Translations under genes and position numbers: made by a program
The notes under the pieces: generated by a model
Databases searched by the model: none
The model's input: the letters and a program-made list of their open reading frames with translations, nothing else
What the model was told of the DNA's origin: nothing
From: Sarcomyxa edulis
Lineage: Eukaryota; Basidiomycota; Agaricomycetes; Agaricales; Mycenaceae
Direction of reading: 5' to 3'
Length of the DNA stretch: 64,000 nucleotides
Assembly: GCA_009761415.1 (NCBI GenBank)
Contig: QUOL01000015.1
Coordinates: 372,001 to 436,000, forward strand
Shown here: positions 12,117 to 23,769 of the stretch, one piece after another
Numbering within the stretch: the first letter of the stretch is position 1
Layout: each line of letters begins with the position of its first letter

Positions 12117-12450
12117 GGCTGACGAAGTTGATGGAGTGAGGCTGCCATTTATATCACTGGAAACGGATGCTTTCAAGCAGATACGGGTGCTGTTGGAAAG
12201 TGGACATGGGGTATGGTTCTACTTGATGCCTATAGAATTAGTTTGAACGTAGCGGATGAATGAGACATGTGAAATGTCGGTGTGAGATTTTTGCTGCGGG
12301 ACTTCGTTTTCCTACCCCTTTAGTGTCTCCAAAATTGGGACTGACTTGTATGGAGGTACTACATCTTGTGTACATGACATGGACGAACAGAAATACAGCT
12401 ATATGTCGTACAAAGAGAGAAAAACAGAAATCCAAAAGATGGTAAATTGC
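12117..12450. other. Intergenic region between P450 start and NTO1 stop
   Basis: This holds the P450 promoter and the 3' flank of the NTO1-like gene, both on the minus strand. A short plus-strand frame (12346-12585) overlaps the last NTO1 exons and looks spurious. Confidence 0.6.
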
Positions 12451-15400
12451 TCACGTCTCGTCTACAATCCCGCCTTCAGCGCCTTCACTTCCCTCGACAC
12501 CGCCAGGATCACTGAACCTCTCCATCTCAGCAACAGCACGTCTAGAAATGATAAGAAATGTAAGGCAGATATCACATGCAGGTGACGATGAACACATACC
12601 TCCATGCCTCTCGACATTCTCTTCGAAGGGCAGGAGTCTTCCATTTCTGGTTCTTTGAACTGGGGGCTAAGAGATCTTGGTCCAGAGCTGGGGATACGGA
12701 GATTCGAATCAGAAGAATTGCATTTTGAGCGTTGCATAAACTAGTCACCGTCGTCTTCTCCAAACAATTTTAGCCTATCGACAGTAAGCCACTGCCTACT
12801 CAGGCTTAGTCAATATAGTGAGGTGAACGGGGAGTGTATGCAGACGTACCACGAGGAATGTTTATCGTAGAAACGTATCAAATGAAATGGGTCCTTTTCT
12901 TCTTTCTTCTTTCCTTTGTGGTATTTCAATTTTTTACCCCGTTCGAGAATGTTTTCAGGGACCTCCTCGTCATCATCCTCGAATACGACAGCTGGCCACC
13001 AAGGGAAACCGTCTAAAGAGGGGAAATGGTCAGTTTTAGTGTGAGAATGATATCTGGATGGGTGACTCGCTTGATCTAGCCCAAACTAAAATCGAGGAAG
13101 AGAGTCAGCAACACAATGGATCACACGATGAGACAACAACCAACCGAGAGTGCCTCCTGGGAGGACTGTTCCAACTGTGATTTCCGCCTTCGAAACGGGT
13201 GGATCTGGCACTGGCACTGGCACTGGATCAGGCTCCTCTTCCGCGTCCTGCTCTTCGGCCGAATTTTGGGTTCCAGGATCTTCGTCCTCATCAATCTTTT
13301 CATCTTCGCCTTCAGAATCTGCCGTGTCCTTATCTTCTGGTTCTGGTCCTAGCTCTGTGTCTATGGTTCCTTCCACAATATTGGACCTCACCCTTGTGTC
13401 GTTATGCGCCGCGAGCTCAACTTCTACTTCCTCTTCTGCCTCCATTACCACCTCTCCATTGTGCTCTGTTGGCGGCCAGCCTCCACCTCCACTACCGACC
13501 ATCTCAGTGTCTGCCTCAGCTCGCACACCTGACCTTTGTGACGCTATCAATGGGAAATCAAGGACAGACAGGGACTCTTCAACAGGCAGGCGAGGTCCAG
13601 CTCCAGCACCCTCGTCTTCGCTATCACTCAAGGAACTGAGGTCAGAATCCATCTCATAGACATCATCTGCAGGGGACAATCGAGAAGGCCCCGCCTCTGG
13701 CTGTTCCTCCACCTGTTCCTCGCGAGAAACTGGAATGGTAGACGACGACGTAGCGATAGCACCATCAACAAATACATTGTTGGCCTCGGACAAACGCAGT
13801 TTTTCCGCTTTACGTCGCATATGTTTCTGACGGCGTATAGCAGGAGTATCCAATTCCTCGATGATGATACCTCCACTTGGAGTAGTGATTCTATTGATGA
13901 TGATTGATGAGTCGACGAAAGGGGTATTGATGTTTTGGCGGGGTTGGGCGGCGGCGATGGCGGCGAATTGCGCTAAATAATCAGAACCCGAACTCGGAGG
14001 AGGAGGCGGACGAAGAGGGGGAGGAGGTGGGGGCATTGCGATATTCCAGGCTATTGGGTCAACATTCATTGCGTGCGTGTCTGTCTTGGCCTGTTCAGAC
14101 TCCCGAGGTTCGACGGGTGGTGATGTTGTCTGCAGCGTTCTGTTCTCCGACGCAGGCGTGCTAAACACAGATAGATGTGATGCAGGCCGATCTAGAGTGA
14201 CATCCATAAACGACGACGGTGAAGATATCAATGAGTATGAGTAAGACTCTCAAAATGATAATAAGAGTACAAGAACACCAACCTGAAGAGCGAATCCGTT
14301 TTCTCGGGAGAGGTAATACATTACGGTCCGGTGGAGCCCTATTACCTCGTTTCGATTCTGGAGGTAAAATCCATCCTTCATCGAACAACTTGAACGACCG
14401 CTGATTATCCACATCATCCACCATCGGAGGAACTTCCGATTGTCCAGGTAACACCGTCGGTATACGTTTCCTCTTTGGCGCTCTCTTCGCGGGAGGAGGG
14501 ACAATGAGAGTAGACGTGGAAGCTTCAGATGGAACAACAATCTCGACTCCAACCGGAACTTCAACTTCTACCTCCCCACCACTCCCACTTCCAGAGCTAT
14601 GCGCTTCGGCCTCGAATGCAGCAGCAGCAGCGACCGCATGTCTCGTCCTCGGTGCTCTGAATCCAGGAGAAGAATCTAACACGGCCTGAGCATCATTTTT
14701 AGCGCGTTCAGCAGCCTCAGCGGCAGCCGTTTGTTTCTGCAACCTCCGACTTGCGTATTCAGCCGACCGATCTGCCTTTGGCTTCCTTCCTCTCGGTTTC
14801 GGAGGTGGAGGCGGTGGCGGTGGTTTGGGTTGGCTGAACTCGTATTTGAAGAGAGAGGAGATGGGATCGTCTGAGAGGAGGAAGTCGATGTCGTCTTGGA
14901 TTGCGTCTGTGGAAGTGAGGAGTTGGAGGATTGGAAGAGGGGGTTCCAAGTCGCCGATGTCTGGAAGAGAACGTAATGTCGGTCCGTCTACATCCATCCG
15001 TGTATCGGTTTCGCTGATGGTAGTGGTGGTGGTGGTGGAAAGACCTGATCTGACAATGGCAGACGATGAGAGTCGATCGAGGTCTTTGAGGATAGGTTGA
15101 ACAGATATCCGCATCCTAGACGCTGCTTTGGAGAACGGTGTTCCTGGCTTATTATAGAGTATAGCATTGTCGAGCACAAGATGAATATCGTCCTGCAGAT
15201 ATCGATGGCATGAGTTCACACACGCTGGAATAGGTAGCAAGTGAAAACAGACCTTGAAAACCTGGATATCCCAATACTCATGCTTGTCTAATTTACTATC
15301 GATAACAGTCCAGCACATTGGTCTTTTGACGATATCGAAATAATCAGGGACGTCTAGCTTAGAAACGGGGTTCTTGAAGTAATCTTGTCGGTCGAGACTA

Positions 15401-17434
15401 TGAAGGCGCAATGTAATGTTAGTAGACGAAACGACAAAGGCGAAGGGAACACACCCTCTGATTCGTTCAAACGCCATTCGAAGTGGAGGCTCATGAGGGA
15501 ACAGAGCCATTTGAAGTACGTCTCGAATAATATCAGACTGGGCCAACTTCCTTGCCTCACGTCTCCGGATCTCCAAAGTGAGTGCCCGAACACTCTCCAA
15601 ATCCTTCCTTAAAAGTTGCAATTGCTACAAAAGAACACCGTGTCAGTCCAGAATACAGATAGTCAGGCTAAGAGCAGGGTACACACCTCCAACTTCATAA
15701 CCTTATCCTCCTCACTCTGAACCTTCCCACCCGTATTCGCCGTCCACGGCTCCAAATGCAACCGTTTCAACAACGGCGCACCCCTCCTCGCTTCGCGCTT
15801 CAAGCTCCAATAACGACACATCATGAGTACGAAATCGGGTTTCTTGCGGAGTATGACTTTTCCGATGTATTGGAGGATTCTGTCGACGACGAGGGCGGGG
15901 ACGAGGGGTGGGCCTGGTTTGTATGTTTTGGCGTAGGCGCGGGCGGATTTGGATAGTGTTGTGTTGTTGGTGTTGGTGTTAGTGTTGTTGGCGTTTGCGG
16001 CTTCGGCTTCGGCTGCTAGTGCTGCTGTTCGGATGTCTTGTTGTTCTTTCTGTGGGACATGGATGTAGTCACGAATTAGATTTGAGAAAGACGATAATGA
16101 TGATGAGAGAAAGAGAGTAGGTGGAGAAAGGAACGCACGGGGAGATGTCTCTCGCAAAAACATGTGAGTGAGACGGGCTCTGATCCTTGCGTACTCTTCA
16201 TTGGTAGCAATAACCGATCCTTGCGTGCGCACGTCGCGTGGAAAGCCAAGAAACAGGTCGTTTTAGCACATTGGATACATGCGCCTTCTCTGATATCGCA
16301 GACACTGCATTTCTAGGACCAGGGGATGAGTGGGGAACCCAGAGTTGTAGGGCTGAGATACTCACCAATTTCCATCGTTGTTTAGATATACGATCGATCC
16401 CTGTGATGGGTTCCATAAAGACTTCGTTTGCGACGCGTGTTTCGGGGACCCAGATGGCGCATAGGAGGTGTACCCATTCGCCAGTTGTAGTCTGTTTGAA
16501 TGCTCCACCTTCGTTGGGACAAAGTATGCATGCCTATTGAAAGGCTTTAGGGAAGACGGAAACGGATGAAGAGATAGAAGGAGCGTACTACTGGGTTCTC
16601 TGGAGAGACTGTGCATTTTCGGCAAAGCCATTGACCTTCTGGGATGTAAGGCACTCCGTAACAATCTTTGGATTGCAGGTGAGTATAAGAAGATACATAG
16701 AAAAGGGGTCATACCTTGATGAACGGCAAGATTACATCCATCACAGAATACGATAGCATTGCTATTCTCGCCCTCGGAATCATCGCAAATAGCACACGTC
16801 GAGTCTTCAGAGGGAAGAGCAAGGTCGGGTTTTGGTATATTTTTGGTCTATGAATAGAGAGGACGATATAAGACATGGTCTGGGAAGAGAGGGAGGTGGC
16901 GTACCAAGTCAAACCATTCTTTTTCCAATCTATCCATGATTATCTCGAAAACCTCGTACGAAACTTGGTTAAGCTGCTCTTTCTTTCGTTCGGCATTGAC
17001 AGCATCGAGCCACTCCTGATCTGGTATGCATGTTAGGATATGTACTCCATGGCGATTGGATCAGTAACTGACCTTGTTCATCCATGTCATATTCGACCTG
17101 AACAGCTAGTTCACTCTCCAAAGGCTCTATTCTCTCTCATCGCGTCAGACTCACGTACATAAGTGAAGGAGAGCGATGAAGAATTCTGTACCTATATATC
17201 GGATGTAATGCTCCGGTCGCTGAAAGTCAGAAAAGTCGTTATCTGGGAAGCAAAACTGAGTAAACCAGGATCAAAACACGACAAAAAGCACGACTGGGAC
17301 TGACATCCATAAGATCTTGCTTGATGGTCGTGAACACCACTAGGCTGAGTAGAGACCTCGTCCTCGACTTTCTGAAAGGAGACCTTGGGTAGGTTGGGCA
17401 CAACCACAGGTGAAACGCGAGGTCCACGAGCCAT
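12451..17434 (-). CDS. NTO1: NTO1/BRPF-like PHD-bromodomain-PWWP chromatin protein
   Basis: This is the probable scaffold/reader subunit of a NuA3-type histone H3 acetyltransferase complex. From ATG 17434 ([12 protein letters not shown]) the order is: an Enhancer-of-polycomb-like N-terminus ([20 protein letters not shown]), a PHD finger ([19 protein letters not shown]), a zinc knuckle, an extended PHD ([20 protein letters not shown]), a helical region, and a bromodomain split by an intron ([26 protein letters not shown]). A long Ala/Pro/Glu-rich disordered region follows (about 14900-13150). The protein ends in a PWWP domain encoded by small exons ([12 protein letters not shown] near 13000; [18 protein letters not shown] across 12850-12730). 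The final exon ends IVDET with TGA at 12451-12453. The intron before the PWWP exon appears to use a GC donor. This domain order matches animal BRPF1-3. Confidence 0.9.
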
Positions 17435-17596
17435 ACCGAAGAGAAACGCGATCCTCAAGGTTGGGAATGTCGACCAGAAGCCCTCGGCTGCCCTATGGTA
17501 TCGGTCAAGCTCGATAGATAAAAATGAATGCACAACTCCCACTCAAATTATACCTCACGCACAGGCTATGGGTACACACATTTATGGTTCTTTCAT

Positions 17597-17670
17597 GGCC
17601 GGCTAGCTCAGTTGGTTAGAGCGTGGTGCTAATAACGCCAAGGTCCTGGGTTCGACCCCCATGTTGGCCA
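17597..17670 (+). tRNA. tRNA-Ile (anticodon AAT)
   Basis: A 74-nt cloverleaf: a 7-bp acceptor stem with two G-U pairs, D-stem GCTC/GAGC, anticodon stem TGGTG/CGCCA and loop CTAATAA giving anticodon AAT, and a TTCGACC T-loop. The outer T-stem pair is a C-T mismatch. There is no intron. An identical copy lies at 41309-41382 on the other strand. Confidence 0.97.
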
Positions 17671-18600
17671 CTCATTTGGCCCCATACCTGACCTTCTCGT
17701 ATGGGTCTTCATCTTTTTCCTTGTCTTATACACTCGTTGTGAGCGTTGAAATTTACGCGTTAAACTTCGGTTCTCATCCCAACCATCATGAATCATTTTT
17801 CTTTCTCGTTTTTCCTGAACGTCCAGACTTGCAGATTTAAGGAATTACCTCGAATTGGGCCCCCTCGACGAATTACTTACCCTTTCTTCTGCCCAAAGCA
17901 CCCAACCAGACCCAATCATGGTTAATCTCCAAGACTATGAGAGTAGCGCGTAATCTACTTGGTGTGCATGATTACCTTCCCAGAGTTCTTGCATTTCTGA
18001 CGATTTCAGTGTTGTCAAAAAGCCACCGCATGTGAGAAAGATCATGTATTCAGGATCGACGAATGGTTTTGTTCTCCGTACTGGCTTGTGTGTGCTATGC
18101 AATTGGAACCCTATTTTTGTCTAGTGGTTGTCAATCATCAAGACTGGGAGAGAGTTCACTACTTCGGGGACGGTAAGCTTTACTGTTGATTCACAAGTTC
18201 AGAAAGTACCTGAGCGTCAATCTACCGTGCTTATGGACTATAGCTACGCGAGAACGTTCAAGGCTCGAGCTTTAGCAGGCAGGAGTGCATGCCACACGGA
18301 TATACTGCAAATCCACTTCATACTTGTGTTCATTGCGCTAGTACTTTCCCTTCTTTGACGTCTGGCTGTACCGAATAGTACCTCTGATCTTCTCAAATCT
18401 TGATGTCCGACGCTCTAGCTGCGACACCCTTGTCACTACCCAGATCGTTCAAGCAAGACTCAGAAACCTTCCGTTATACTACAAGACTGAAGCCCTCTTC
18501 CTGTTCTCATGATACCAGAATCACGGGCATCAGATATACAGTTCATGGACGGTGCTTTCGTGGAATTTGAAGGTATGTTCCACACAGTATCCGTTCTAGC
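17671..18600. other. Intergenic region between tRNA and kinase-ankyrin gene
   Basis: No confident gene. An ORF starting at ATG 18403 (MSDALAATPLSL...) runs 56 codons and ends at a TGA shortly before a GTATGT donor-like site. If that TGA were a sense codon, a splice to 18600 would join it in frame to the kinase start. It may be a 5' untranslated region with an upstream ORF, or a decayed first exon. Confidence 0.4.
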
Positions 18601-21600
18601 ATGGACTTTGGAGGAAACAAGCATCTCATCGTAGACACAGACAGCTGTATATATCTTATACCCCCTTCGGAACTCGATAAGAGCCCTCAGAGTCTTGACA
18701 GATTCGGTGCGAAGAACTACGAGGTGATTGTTCTACCATTTGACGCCTTGCTGAAGGCTCCTTCAGTTGACTGGATGAGACAGGTCGAAAACCTTCGGGT
18801 AGGCCCTGCTTCAGCAACAATGAGCGAAGGCTCTATGGCCTCGAATGTCCAGGAATTCATGTCCTCAGATGCCAGCTATATACCCCCATCATCTGATCCG
18901 TACGACATTTCGATTCGACGTAGCATATTGTCTTCTCACCGCGACATCTCTACGCGACCCACGACTTACAATCAACTCATCGACTACCTGGAAATGCTAT
19001 CTGTACCCATCATCACCTCGAGTATCACCCAAGGTCAGATGATTGGGCTGGGCGCGACATTCATCGTTCACGATGGCATACTACACAACCATATCAATCA
19101 TTCCTCACTTGTCGCCATCAAGACTCCTAGAGAGAGCATCCACCAAGATCCCGGTATATTGCGATCGATCATTCGAGAGGTGCTCGACGAGATTAGGGTC
19201 ATGTCTCACCTCTCTCTCCATCCAAACGTTGCTACCATCTTTGGCATAGCTCTGGAAGAAAAGCAGGGTGGTCTGTTCTTACCTAGGCTTGTCGTCGAGC
19301 GCGCGATCGGATCCTTGGGACATCTACTCCGAAGCTTTGGTCAGATTCCTTGGACCCTGAAGCACAAATTCTGTCTGGAGATTGCCAACGGACTTGAAGC
19401 TCTTCATGCAATCCAAATCGTACATTCGGACGTCAAATCAGATAATATCCTTATCTTCCACTCTACGTCTCACTGGACCATGGTGAGCACCCCGCAGTTA
19501 GTAGCTAAGGTCTCCGACTTTGGTTTCTGCGTCCCCGACACCACTGCTAGAGATGCCTCTGTCGCTGCTAAAGGGACGTTACCGTTCAAAGCACCCGAAA
19601 CTCTACCAGAAGCGCTGCCAGCATTGCGGGTTTATGCAAACCTGCCAGAGAGAGATATCTACTCCTACGGAATACTCGTCTGGGAGGTCATGAACGACGG
19701 AAAGGTTCCATTTTCTGTCAAAGGCTCATACTCAGCCGAAGACGTTGCTCAAGTGGCTCGACTAAAGCTCTCGACAGAGAACGGTGCCGGCGAATTCCTC
19801 ATCGCTAGCTGCGCTACGTCGACGTCTCTCGACTTTGATATTCAGCCGTTCTTAGACACGATACGCGGTACAGTGCGTAGACAGCCGAGTGGGGAGAGAG
19901 GTAGACTCTCGTGGCAAAAGATCTTCGATACTCTGCTCGGCGCTGCTGACAAGAATGACATGTCCCCTGATCCGGACTATAAACTTGTTGATGTACGCAC
20001 TCAATCATTCCAGTTCCTGACCGTGATATTGATACTTGGTTTAGTACTACTCGGACAAAAACTCACGCCAACGACGTTTCTCTTGGAACGAGTTTCAGCA
20101 AGTCCCATGGTTGCCGAAGATCCCTGTTCCCTCTGCAGTAAGTTTCACTCCCCGCTTTGAAGGCCTCGACGTACTGACGTATGGTATGTGCTAGACGTGG
20201 AAAGACTCCGACAACATATACACCCAAGTGATGTTACGGGAGCTTGAATTATCGAGCAAAAGCATACAGCGCGATTGGATATCAATCATCCGACTTTGCA
20301 TTCACTTTTTTCAGGTTTCGGATATCCCCAAAATGAAGGAACTTCTTCGAACATTCAGTGATGGCTGTCGATCCGGAGCTCTTGGGGACTACGGTGCTGC
20401 TCTCCTTCATTTAGCAATACAGACAGACGCGGTAGACATCATCCGGGCAATTCTCCAAAAATCCGTGGACGCAAATGCACTCGACGTGCACTCTCGTACA
20501 CCGTTGCATGTTGTTCGGTCAGCATCGGCTGCTGAGGTCCTAATACAACATGGTGCTGATGTCAATTGGCGGTGGCATTCCAGTCCAACCGGAGATACAC
20601 CTTTACATCTTGCTAGCTCTGGAGATATTGCAGAGATTCTACTGCAGAACGGTGCAGATGTTCACTCTCGAGGCCACAACTCATTGACACCACTGCATAC
20701 CGCATGCTCTCCCGATGTCGTACGCGTTTTGGTGCGATACGGCGCGGACCCGTTGGCTAGGGACTTGTTTGGCTATACACCCTTACATCAGGCTTTCATC
20801 AATGAGGTGGCGATCTGTCTGGCGACAATATGTCCTGAGGCAGTTACATCGTTAGGCCAGTTCAATCGCACCCCCCTTCACTCACGTATTGCGGACTGGA
20901 CTGCGGAAACAGTGAAACTTATGATACAACTCGGTGCGAATGGCAATGCACTCGATGACCTTGGACAGACTCCCCTCGAATGTTGCAAGAACAACCTGGC
21001 AGGGGCCCACGTTCTCGTCTCTGCAGGTGCAACCCCAGGAGTGGGATCTTCCAACCGTTTCTGGGTTTCACCATTGGACAATGTTGCAAACCCAGCGGCA
21101 ATGGAATTTCTACTGCAGAATGGGTTTCGAGAGTTCGTAAACATATCCACGAGAAGGAACGGGGACACGCCATTGCACATTGTGGCTAACCGCGATTCGG
21201 CCCTTCGTAAATCGTGGAGCGAGCGTTTGGGGAATCTACTCCCTGTCGAGATGCACTGGAGGGATCCTCCTCCTTCCGGGATGGCGCACCTGCTCACGCG
21301 TTCTCACCTCGTCCCATCCAGAGAGCTTATGGAAACATTACTTCGTCATGGTGCGGATCCAAACATTCGTAACAAAGACTACGACACACCTCTTCACTTT
21401 GTCGCTCGAAATGTTATTGGGCATGATGAACACACAGAAAACATTGCACTTCTTGATTGTCTTGTTAATGCAGGTGCTGATGTCAATGCGATCAATGATT
21501 CCCAAGAAACGCCGCTACTTTCAGCTGTACGAGCTGAGACCCTGATGGCTTTACTAAATGCTGGTGCAGACCCCAAAGTAGTAGACAAGGACGGAGCCAC

Positions 21601-22096
21601 AATTCTTCACAATATCCTACGTTTTTCTGGGTCCTGTCAGGAAGTAGTCTCTGCACTCATCGACAAAGGAGCCGATATCGAAGCAACGGATCGTCGCGGT
21701 TATACTGCATTGCATTATGTGTGTGAACCTTACGAGGAGAAAAAGAACTTGACGGCGTGGCGTCGGTTGTCTCGATGGAGGGAACTGACTCATGCGAACG
21801 TCCCAGATCACCTTGCGCTGCTGCTGCAGTCTGCGTATGAGACGAGGATGGAGGCATTGATTGCGTTGCTTGACCACCATGCCAACGTGAACGCGCGGAC
21901 CAATACAGGTCTATCCCCACTCCGACTCCTCTCCAGACAGCCTTTCGCAAACGAGGCCTACAAGGTACTCATTTCTCACGGTGCAGAGCTGCAGCCTCAG
22001 TCTGGGGACCGCGACAAACATACATTTATGAGTATTGTGCTTTCTAGGAAGACAGATCTGAAGGAGAACGAGGTTCCTTGGTGGTATTCTGACTAG
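18601..22096 (+). CDS. Protein kinase-ankyrin repeat fusion protein
   Basis: Four exons join in phase 0: 18601-19992, 20045-20137, 20195-20227 and 20315-22096, giving about 1,099 residues. Residues about 140-400 are a protein kinase: GLGATF glycine loop, VAIK lysine, a REVLDE helix-C glutamate, HSDVKSDN catalytic loop, SDFGFC and KAPE. HSD replaces the usual HRD, but Lys, Asp, Asn and DFG are all kept, so activity is plausible. After a linker come about ten or more ankyrin-type repeats (TPLHVV, TPLHLA, GADVNA, GADPNIRNKDYDTPLHF) to the end. The N-terminal ~140 residues are unrecognised. A hydrophobic stretch seen if the first exon is read on past 19992 is intronic. The gene is convergent with the HeLo-pseudokinase gene; the stops are 94 bp apart. 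The architecture suggests a signalling receptor or sensor, with ankyrins as the ligand or partner surface. No TATA box was assigned. Confidence 0.82.
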
Positions 22097-22189
22097 AAAG
22101 ATGGTGATGCATGAAGTCGATAAAATTTTGGAATGGACATCGATTGTAACACACGATTTGGACCCACTTTGACACAGCAAAAAAACCCT

Positions 22190-23769
22190 TTATTGTGCTG
22201 TTTGAACCTTCTAAACCGGAAGAACATACTTGCGAAACTGTATAAAAGAGGATGTTGGAACATCAGAAGATGCCAGCGAAACGAACTCACCTTGAGAGCA
22301 TCACTAATCTCTTTCAGAGGACGCAACACATCCTCATATAACTCTTCTCTGAGACTTGCACTCGACTTTCCCCGTTCAGTGGTCTTAGTGAGGCAACTGT
22401 AAGCAGCAGCTGCATATTTAGACCCCATTTTATCGCCCAGACGCTGTGCATAACCGACGAGGCGTCTGTGAGTATCTTGCGCCTCTCCGTGAATGGGTTC
22501 TTTCGGAGGGGTTGTAGCACTGAACTTGAAAATCGAGCGAAGCGTCTTGCGATAGCCAATTTCGACGAGGACAGCACCCAGACTGTACATGTCATGACGA
22601 ATGTCGAATTTCTTGATCAACGCGAATGTACCGCTTTGTCTTTCGGGGTGCTGATATAAACGTTTGACGGGGTCCATTTCGGGACGCCTTTCGGAGCCTT
22701 CGATGATGGGCCGAGAAGCCTCAAACCCGACAAGATAGGCGGGTCCAACTACTGCGTCAGTCTTGACGCTCTTTTGGGGTGGCCCGCTGTCTACATTCAC
22801 GAGAACGTTGTCACTTCGGACGGCTTTGTGCACCCATCCAGCTGCGTGTATCTCGAAGACGGCTCTAGCAATCTCCAACGCGATGCGAAAGCGGTCCTCT
22901 AATTTTATTCGCGCCTCTTGTTCGAGTGCAAGAGCCAACGTGGGGATGTAGGTCATATTAGAGGGCTCAGCGTCCGCTGGAAGATTATAGATGAGGAGAC
23001 AACGGTCGGAATCGTAATCTTCCGCAAGTGCGACAGCTGGAAGGAGATGAATGGAAGGAAGATCGAGGGAGCTAAACACATACGCCAAACGCTCAAAGGC
23101 CTGCTTCTCTTTCTCCTCATTCCCGCTTTTTTCGAGATAGTGGCATTCGACATACACAGCATCGGATTTAAATTTGCCTAATATGCGAGAGTCACGCGTT
23201 GGGCCGCTAGTGATGTCGATGGATGAGAGAGAAGTTTTTACGAGATTGAAGGATGCCGGAAGAGTATTATCAGAGGAATAGATCCGTTGAGTCAACGACC
23301 ACACTCCAGTCAATGTGCGATCTCCACATTTGAAAAGGCGTTCGTAGAGGTAATCATGATTTCTGAGCCTGGAGTGAATGTCATAAGCTAGCACGTTGTG
23401 GATTGCCTCGTAATCCCAGTCCTTCAATTCTCCAAGAAGACGTTCGGCGCGGCGTTTCCCCCAGCCAGCCCAGGCGATTTTGACGGACGTCGTGGAAGAA
23501 GGAGGGAGCTTCGCTTGCAAATCCACAAGCAGACCTTCTACATTTTCCACCGACTTTCTAATGAAATCTCGCGCTTTGGTCGAGTCGCGGTGAGTGGCAG
23601 GTTCTGAGAGCGTGAAATATTCTCGAAACAATTCCAGTCGTATTTCAACATTTTCTAGGCGAATGCGGATGTTTCTGATGGTCTGATCCGCCTCTTGGTA
23701 GTCAGAGCATTTCTCGTAGAGAGTATGGGTAAGTTTGATGACTTCGAGGATTGTAGAGAATATGTCCAT
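22190..23769 (-). CDS. HeLo-like domain protein with C-terminal pseudokinase (DUF7580-like)
   Basis: ATG at 23767-23769 starts MDIFSTILEVIKLTHTLYEK. Residues 1 to about 200 are helical and resemble the HeLo/prion-inhibition domain, which in HET-S drives membrane-damaging cell death. Residues about 200-490 form a kinase-like fold with degraded catalytic motifs. GWVHKAVRSDN stands in place of HRDxKxxN, so the catalytic Asp is replaced by Ala, and YLVGFEASRP stands in place of DFG. This is typical of the fungal DUF7580 pseudokinase region. One intron (22211-22290) joins DALK to KVQTAQ with TAA at 22190-22192, giving about 499 residues. Reading through the intron instead gives a false extension to 22093. 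It lies tail to tail with the kinase-ankyrin gene. The likely role is in regulated cell death or non-self response, by family analogy only. Confidence 0.78.

Noticed and set aside
13116..13659. Plus-strand ORFs rich in Ser and Leu inside the NTO1-like gene
   Set aside because: They are shadows of the low-complexity Glu/Pro coding sequence on the minus strand.
19993..20160. C-terminal transmembrane helix of the kinase protein when the first ORF is read to its own stop
   Set aside because: The stretch begins GTACGC and ends TTTAG, and removing it links the kinase to the ankyrin exons in phase 0 through two more introns.
22093..22210. Overlap of the kinase-ankyrin stop with the HeLo-pseudokinase stop
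   Set aside because: The overlapping minus-strand end is intron read-through; the spliced gene ends at 22190.
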